Of a stretch of 6,818 bases of DNA, positions 1 through 6,400 are shown piece by piece; position 1 is the stretch's first letter; every line of letters starts with the position of its first letter. The stretch is taken from positions 1 through 6,818 of the forward strand of contig CAZCWX010000313.1 of assembly GCA_964502465.1 (NCBI GenBank), written 5' to 3'. The notes beneath the pieces were generated by a model that made no database searches, was not told where the DNA came from, and saw only the letters and a list, made by a program, of their open reading frames with translations. This DNA comes from CAZCWX01 sp964502465 (GTDB lineage Bacteria > Desulfobacterota > Binatia > Bin18). The translations under genes were made by a program, and so were the position numbers.

Positions 1-160
1 CCACCACGCGCAGCCTATAGCTCTCACGAGGAAACATGGCCGCAACTGTAAGGAGTCCCAGCGGCGGCATGCACGCCTTTCGGCCCACAAAGTCCAGCGC
101 ATACTGAAACCCCCAGTACGACAGGGGGAACTTGGGATAGACGAGCAAAATATTGGGCAT
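1..160 (-). CDS. B12-binding-domain radical SAM protein, HpnP-like group, N-terminal 53 residues (3' end cut by window edge)
   Basis: The gene starts with ATG at 160-158 and runs off the left edge after 53 codons. The protein begins MPNILLVYPKFPLSYWGF and continues with an A-L-D-F-V-G-R-K-A segment and then M-PPLGLLTVAAMFP. From recall of the family, this is the typical start of cobalamin-binding (Rossmann-like) radical SAM proteins with a DUF4070-type C-terminus. That group includes the hopanoid C-2 methylase HpnP and many uncharacterised methylases. The hydrophobic NILLVYP strand and the PPLGLLTVAA helix fit the first units of the B12-binding fold. The radical SAM CxxxCxxC motif would lie outside the window, so neither iron-sulfur binding nor substrate can be judged. 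The start is well supported by an AGGAGG five bases upstream. The gene lies 332 bases downstream of the glucan synthase stop on the same strand, so it probably has its own promoter. Family assignment is fairly sure; identity as HpnP itself is not. Confidence 0.78.
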   Translation of the reverse strand, partial: MPNILLVYPKFPLSYWGFQYALDFVGRKACMPPLGLLTVAAMFPRESYRLRVV

Positions 161-165
161 CGCTT

Positions 166-171
166 CCTCCT
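166..171 (-). promoter_or_regulatory. Strong Shine-Dalgarno site of the radical SAM gene
   Basis: The minus strand reads AGGAGG, a perfect anti-16S match, then a five-base spacer and the ATG at 160. It lies in a purine run (GGAGAAAAAAGGAGGAAGCG) and fixes the start codon. Confidence 0.85.
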
Positions 172-194
172 TTTTTCTCCTGATGACGCTGCTT

Positions 195-223
195 TCCATA
201 TCGCAGTCCCCCCCGTTGCTCAA
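195..223 (-). promoter_or_regulatory. Weak possible sigma70-type promoter for the radical SAM gene
   Basis: On the minus strand TTGAGC (223-218) and TATGGA (200-195) are separated by 17 bases. They match the -35 and -10 consensus at 4/6 and 3/6 positions. Transcription would start near 188, giving a leader of about 28 bases that includes the ribosome binding site. The spacing is right but the hexamers are poor, so chance is a real alternative. Confidence 0.2.
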
Positions 224-274
224 GGTCGGAGCCTGCACGGCCCCCTGTGAGAGCGGCCGGTCGTCTCGGTGGGG

Positions 275-469
275 TTACCCCCAGTAGTGGAGCCCGAGGC
301 CAAGGTAGTCGATCCTCTGCTGATCCCCCTGCCTGCTCCAAGACTCGCCCGTAAAACATTCGAGCAGCAACGCAAGCGAGCGATTCGGCGCGCCGACGCG
401 AGTAGGCACCCAGAAAATTCCCTTCTGGTGAGGATTCCCGCGAAGCGGCGTACTTCCCGACTTCTTCAT
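275..469 (-). pseudogene. Possible 3' remnant of a DUF1207-type outer-membrane protein gene
   Basis: This 64-codon frame lies just downstream of the glucan synthase stop. Its first half looks like nothing known. The second half has NRSLALLLECFTGESW, then a short polar stretch, then RIDYLGLGLHYWG and a stop. From recall, this resembles the C-terminus of DUF1207 proteins, where a LLLEY-x-G-x-SP segment precedes an alternating strand of the xxYxGLGxHF type, as in the closing strand of a beta-barrel. No ribosome binding site precedes the ATG at 469, and the frame continues open upstream into the synthase gene. It therefore looks like a truncated tail rather than a working small gene. The resemblance is short and unverified; plain noncoding sequence is the main alternative. 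Confidence 0.33.
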
Positions 470-492
470 ATTCTCTGTGGAGCGCGAGGGAG

Positions 493-3400
493 CTATGACC
501 CAAGGACAACGCGCACCTGGTGCGTTCTGTTGTCATCGACGAGCGGAATATGCACCCCATCGCCCGTGAGTAGTGTACCATCGAGTTCAATAGACGAAAC
601 CCCCCGCGCCACACCGTGTGGGTTCTCAACGACGATGTCGTAGCGCGACGAGTGATAGCGAAACGCGATCGCAAAGCTCCGCCACGCACGCGGGATACAA
701 GGGTCGAGATGAAGCCTCGTGCCTCGCAGACGGAACCCCAGGATCCACTCGAGGCCGGCCCGATACATCCACCCCGCTGACCCGGTGTACCACGTCCACC
801 CGCCGCGGCCGACGTGTGGCGGTTCGGCATACACATCCGCAGCGACAACGTAGGGCTCTACTTTGTACCGGTGGATGCCAACACGAGTGTCGCCATGGTG
901 AATAGGATTCACAAGCGTGAAGAGTTCGTAGGCTTTGTCTCCCTCGCCGAGTGCAGCGAATGCCAGGATTGACCATATCGCCGCATGGGTATATTGGCCC
1001 CCATTTTCACGGACGCCGGGAAGATAGCCCTTGATATAGCCGGGGTCCACAGCTGGACTGTCAGTCTTTCTTCGCCGATAAGCCTCAACCGCGTTCGGGA
1101 CTTTGATATAGCCGGGGCCCACAGCTGGACTGTCAGGGCCACCAAAGGGTGGCGTGAAAAGAAGAATGAGGCCATCATGACGACGCACGAGGTGGTGTTC
1201 AACCGCTGCCATGGCGCGCGCTCCACGCGCCGGCTCAGCAGCACCAGAGATCACTCCCCAGGATTGGGCGATCGAATCGATGCGGCATTCTGTGTTGGTG
1301 GCGGAGCCGAGCGGCGTTCCATCGTCAAAGTAGGCACGTCGATACCACGCGCCATCCCACGCCTCCCGTTCGAGCGACGCCTTGAGGGCGCTGACATGCA
1401 GTCGCCACATTTCGGCACGCTGGCACTCCCCGCGGGCATCGGCCAGCCGCGCAAACTCCCAGAGGATGGTGTGGAGGAACCAGCCGAGCCAGACGCTCTC
1501 GCCTTTGCCTTCATGACCGACTCGGTTCATTCCATCGTTCCAATCTCCCGTGCCGATCAGCGGAAGACCGTGGCTCCCGACCGCCAGGCTGCGGTCGAGC
1601 GCGCGGGCGCAATGTTCGAACAGCGTACCGCACTGTGTAGACACGCGTGGCTCGAAGTACGACTCGTCGTGCCCGTCCGCGAGGATCGGCCCATCGAGGA
1701 AGGGCACGATCTCATCGAGGAGCCCGACATCGCCGGTGACCTCAAGGTAGTGGATGACCGCGTACGGCAGCCACAGCAGATCATCAGAGATGCGGGTCCG
1801 CACGCCCCGACCGGACGGCGGGTGCCACCAGTGCTGGACGTCACCCTCGACGAACTGTCGCGCCGCGGCCCGGAGTAACTGCTCCCGTGTGATTTCTCGT
1901 TTCGCCACCGTGAGTGCCATGACGTCTTGGAGCTGATCGCGAAAGCCATACGCACCCCCCGCCTGATAAAACGCCGTGCGCGCCCAGACGCGACAGGTGA
2001 GCGTCTGGTAGAGCAGCCAGCGGTTGAGCAATACGTTCATCGCCCGATCGGGTGTCGTCACCTGCACCGCGCCAAGAACGTCCTCCCAGTGCTCCACGAC
2101 CGTGCGCAGGGTCGCATCAAGGTCAGCCGCGCGGTAACGGACAATCAAGGCTCTTGCCTCTTCCATGGTTGCCGTCTCGCCAAGGAAAAAGACGATTTCG
2201 GCGCTGCCTCCCGCAGGGAGTTCAACTGTCGTTTGCAGGGCTCCACAGGGGTCGAGGCCGGCTCCGACCTTGCCTGACAGTCGATCCCCCCGTTCGAGCG
2301 CTGCCGGATGGTCAGGGGTGCCATGGCGACCAAAGAACTCTGTCCGATCGCCCGTCCACGCGGTCTGGCGCCCGCCGAGGTCGGCAAACGCTACGCGCTC
2401 ACCGAATTCGCTGTTCCAGGCGTTGCGTGCGAGGAGTGTCCCCGTTTCCGGGTCGATCTCGGTGACAATAAAGGGTGCGGAGGCGCTCCGCGACACACCG
2501 AGCACCCACTCGACATATGCCGTCACAGAAAGACGTCTGGGTCGCCCGGAATGATTCTCGATGGTGAGGCGGGAAATCTTGATTGGATCCTCGCGTGGCA
2601 CGAACTGCAGGAGGTCAAGCGAGATCCCGTGTGACGCGTGCTCGAAGCGGCTGTAGCCCTGGCTGTGTCGGGCGACATAAGGCCATGCCTCCTCGCGGAT
2701 CGGCAGCACCGTCGGCCCCCACAGTTCGCCACTGTCTTCGTCCCGAACGTAGATTGTCTCACCCGGTGGGTCGCTGACCGGGTCATTCGACCACGGCGTG
2801 AGCTGGTTCTCGCGGCTGTTGATCGACCATGTATAACCCGAACCCGATTCAGAGACCTGGAAGCCAAAGGAAGGGTTCGCGATCACATTGATCCAGGGAG
2901 CTGGCGTCCACTGTCCTTCACCCAGGATTGTGACATACTCACGTCCATCTGCGGCGAAGCCACCGAGGCCATTGAAAAACTCAAGCTCGGGCTGCAGGGG
3001 CGGGAGATCTACTGGCTTCGTTGCGGGCAAACGTCGCAGCAGTGGAGCCACAGCGATCTGAGATCGCTGCAGACGTGCGATCTGCTCGATCAGTGTCCCG
3101 TGGCGGCTCAAGAGCACAGCGCGCGCTGCCGTTTGGAGCAAGATGCGATCCTCAGTCGAAACCAGATCTGCTCGCAGAATGAATACGCTCCCAAGCGGTT
3201 CGTGCCCGTCGTGCCGCGCGCGTGACTGGCTGGTCCGAACCTGTGCCTCAAGAGAGGCCTGAAGATTGTGAGCGTAGGATGTGGCTTGTTCATTCAGGAT
3301 CACCAGATCGACTGCCAGCTGCTTCAGCCGCCAGTATTCGTGGGCACGGAGTAGCTGCCGGATGATCTCCTGGTTTTCAAATTCATCAATCCGCACGAGG

Positions 3401-6400
3401 ACGATCGGCACATCACCGGAAATTCCGTACCCCCAGAGTGCCGATGGCCCCCGGGCATTGCGGGTGAGCACTGCAGACGAAGGCCGCAGGGTAGAGTCCG
3501 AGTATAGGATTTGGCTGGCCAGATCCTGGAAAAGGGAGGCCTCATCGAGGTCAATGCCCAGATGGTGTAACTGGACCTGGGCCTGCGTCCATGCCAGCGT
3601 CACTGCGCGCTCAAACGTCGCCGGATCGTGATACTCGTCGGCCAGGGCTAACGCCTCGTCGCGCGACGGCGCGACGAGCGTCGAGAACGTGACCCGGGCG
3701 GTGGCACCCGGTGCAAGCCGTACGCGGCGTCGGAGGCTGACGATTGGGTCGAGCACTGCGCCGACCGTGTTAGAGAGTGAGAGTCCGTCGATGACCGATA
3801 CTGGCGTCCGGATCCCGCGCCCACGGCCGAGAAACCGCGCACGATCGGTCTCATATTGTACGCCGCCGACAGTCTCCCCTTCCACAACGACTACGTGCGC
3901 CGCCCAGACCTGCGGCTCTCCGTGTGACCGTGGCCGACGTGTCGCGAGCAAAGCGCCGAGCTCAGGAGCAAATTCTGTTTGCACGAAGAGGTTGGAAAAC
4001 GCCGGATGGGCCGCATCAGCTGCGGCCGGCGCCAATACGATTTCGGCGTATGAGGTCAGCTCGATCTCTCGGGTTTGGGTCCCCAGGTTGGTGATCGACA
4101 CCCGGCGAACTTCGGCATCATGCTCTGGCGAAACCACGACTTCAAGCGTGGTCGCGATTGCGCCATCGCGCCGCCGGATCTCGACGTGATCCTCGGAAAA
4201 AACTGCTTCATACGTGTCCGGTTCGACCCCGCTCGGTTGGTATGTGGCCGACCACACCGCGCCGCTGTGCTCGTCGCGCAGGAAAATGTATGTTCCCCAG
4301 GCATCGCGCGTGCGGTCCTCTCGCCAGCGGGTGACCGCCAGGTCTCGCCACCGGCTGTATCCGGAGCCCGCCACCGTAACCATTATCACGTATCGCCCAT
4401 TAGAGAGAAGGTGAGTGTTCGGAGTCGAGTCGTGCGGGGAGGTGAAGCGACGGAGGACCGGTGGAACGAGATCACGGACGTTCGCGACCGCTCGCACCTC
4501 CTCGACTCTGGGTCGGGCGACCAGAACGTTCCGCGGTGTACGTTCCTGCAGCAGCAGTTCGGTAGCTTGCACGCACGGCTCGGCGTGAAAGCGCGCGCGC
4601 ATGACGCCCTGGTGGAGGACATTGGCGATCGCCACCAGCGACATCCCCTGGTGATGCGCCATATAGGCGCGCACGACAGCCACCCGTTTGTCCTCAGGGA
4701 CCCGCGTGCTCGTGTAATCGAGCGCCTCATAAAAGCCGTACCGACCACTCGCACCGGCTTCGCTGAGGCGGGTGAAATTCTGCGCCGCCGCTCCCGGGTC
4801 GATCATCGCCGCCAGCGCCGTCGCATAGGGGGCGATGACCACGTCCTCGCTCAGCCCGCGTTTGAGCCCCAGGCCCGGCACGCCAAAATTCGTATACTGA
4901 TAAGTCAGCTCCAGATCGCGCGCGTTGTAGGCTGATTCTGAGATCCCCCACGGCACGCCACGCTCGGCTCCATATTTCCTTTGACGGCGTACGATGAGAT
5001 GGTACGTCTGGTCCAACAGACTCCCCGCCGGAGAGTGCATCACGAGTGCAGGCATCAGGTACTCGAACATTGACCCCGACCAGGAGACGAGCACAGATCC
5101 CCAGTCTATAGGCGTCAACGCGCGACCGAGATGGAACCAATGCGCCGATAGGACGTCCCCCTTGGCAATAGCGATGAAGCTGGTGAGTCGCGCCTCAGAC
5201 GCAAGCAGATCGTAACAACTTGGGTCGAGGCTGTTATCGAGAACGCGGTACCCGAGCGAGAAGAGCTTCCGCGTCGGGTCGAAGAGAAAGCCAAACTCCA
5301 TAGCGTCGAACATCGTCTTCGTGAGCTGGACGAGGATCGTAAGGCGGCGGACCAGTGCGCCGGCGGCTGCGGCAGAACATGCGAGGCTCTCGACGAGAGC
5401 TTCGATTCGGGTAAGGGCGTCGCTCTGGGCGGCACCCTCGGTCCCCAAGCGCGTGCGGAGAGTTGTGAGTTCGTGTATAGCGGCCTCACAGCGGTCCGGC
5501 GTGTCGGTCGGGGTTGGGAGTGAAGCAAAGACGTGCGCGATCGCCGTCCACCCCAACGCCTGCTCTGGGGTCGTCGCACGATGTGCGAGAGCGTCCCCAA
5601 GAATAAGTCGCGCCCAGGGAAGCATCATGTCAAGATCGCGTGCGTGACTCTCGATGCCTACGCGCACGGCTTCCGCCCAGGTGAGGACCTCTGCATCGGT
5701 GCTGTCACCCCGTTCCGCAGTCAACGTTCGTGCAATATCCACCACGGTAAGGGCGCGGGCCTCGAGTTCAGTGAGACGCACGGCCCAATCACCTGGAGTC
5801 ACGGGAACTGGACTGAGTAAAGTAGTCAGGGAGTCGAGTGCCTCGTCAAGGTGTTTGCGGGTGACTGTTTGCGTGCGTCGGTCGTCGGCGATCGCGCGTG
5901 CCGATTCGCGGACGAGGAGAACCGCGTCCTCAATCCCGGAGAGCACCTGCGAGCCAAGCAACGGACGGTCAAGTATAGTCTGGCACGCCTGTCCGAGCGC
6001 GACGAGATGACCGGCGAGATTTCCACTGTCGACCGAGGACACGTATTTGGGGTCGAGCGGGCGGAGGTCACGCGTGTTGTACCAGTTATAGAAGTGACCA
6101 CGGAAACGCTCGAGACCGTTCATCGTTCCGAGCGTGGCTTCGAGCCGTTCGATTGCGGCCAGAGCGCCAATCCACCCGAAATCGTGTGCGGCGACGGTGG
6201 AAAGGAGATACAACCCGAGGTTGGTGGGTGAGGTACGGTGGGCTACGACTGGTGTCGGCTCTTCTTGAAAATTGTCGGGAGGAAGAGCGTGGTTCTCTGG
6301 GCCGACAAAAGTCTCAAAGAACCCCCAGGTCCGGCGTGCGGTTAACCGGAAGATGCGCGCGTCACTTGCCGAAAGGGGCTTAGCCCCGGCCGGGTGCGGC

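Larger units (their letters stand above)
161..492. other. Intergenic region between the synthase stop and the radical SAM start
   Basis: These 332 bases hold the possible remnant at 275-469, the weak promoter and the ribosome binding site described separately. I looked for a rho-independent terminator after the synthase stop and saw no GC-rich stem followed by a T run on the minus strand. The only short hairpin, GGGG-TTA-CCCC at 271-281, has no T tract. A run of seven C (plus strand) lies near 208-214. I see no tRNA, riboswitch or repeat array. Confidence 0.6.
496..2988 (-). other. Second GH94 beta-sandwich and (alpha/alpha)6 phosphorylase barrel of the synthase
   Basis: Residues about 1270-2100 match a complete GH94 unit. 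The beta-sandwich begins at ELEFFNGLGGF, and the barrel begins near residue 1582. Barrel motifs in order are YGFRDQLQDVM (Arg1619, Asp1620, Met1626), HWWHPPSGRGVRTRISDDL (about 1654-1672), GTGDWNDGM with Asp1751 and Asp1754, ENGGQYTH with Glu1930, KVEPYVVAADVY, and GGWTWYTGSAGWMY (near 2000). In GH94 enzymes an Asp of the D-W-N-D motif is the general acid, and phosphate attacks the anomeric carbon directly. In cyclic glucan synthases this half trims the linear intermediate and so sets ring size. All the main motifs are present. Their spacing is normal to my eye except for the 24 extra residues just before ENGG. Confidence 0.85.

Noticed and set aside
271..281. GGGG-TTA-CCCC hairpin as a transcription terminator
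   Set aside because: The stem is only four base pairs and no T run follows on either strand.
24..848. 274-codon open frame on the minus strand overlapping the synthase end and the radical SAM start
   Set aside because: It lies in another frame over two well-supported genes, is rich in Arg, Ser and Gly as out-of-frame translations of GC-rich genes are, and shows no family motif.
1031..1136. CRISPR array or ordinary tandem repeat
   Set aside because: There are only two copies, they lie inside a coding frame with no third unit, and the sequences outside the repeats do not match the spacer between them.
985..1878. 297-codon open frame on the plus strand
   Set aside because: It is antisense to the conserved GH94 catalytic barrel. 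The translation has no recognisable domain, and the frame is explained by codon bias on the opposite strand.
2638..3225. 195-codon open frame on the plus strand
   Set aside because: It is antisense to the second beta-sandwich of the synthase, and its composition is that of a shadow frame.
4075..4935. 286-codon open frame on the plus strand
   Set aside because: It is antisense to conserved parts of the synthase (GH189 end and first beta-sandwich), with no ribosome binding site or motif that I can recognise.
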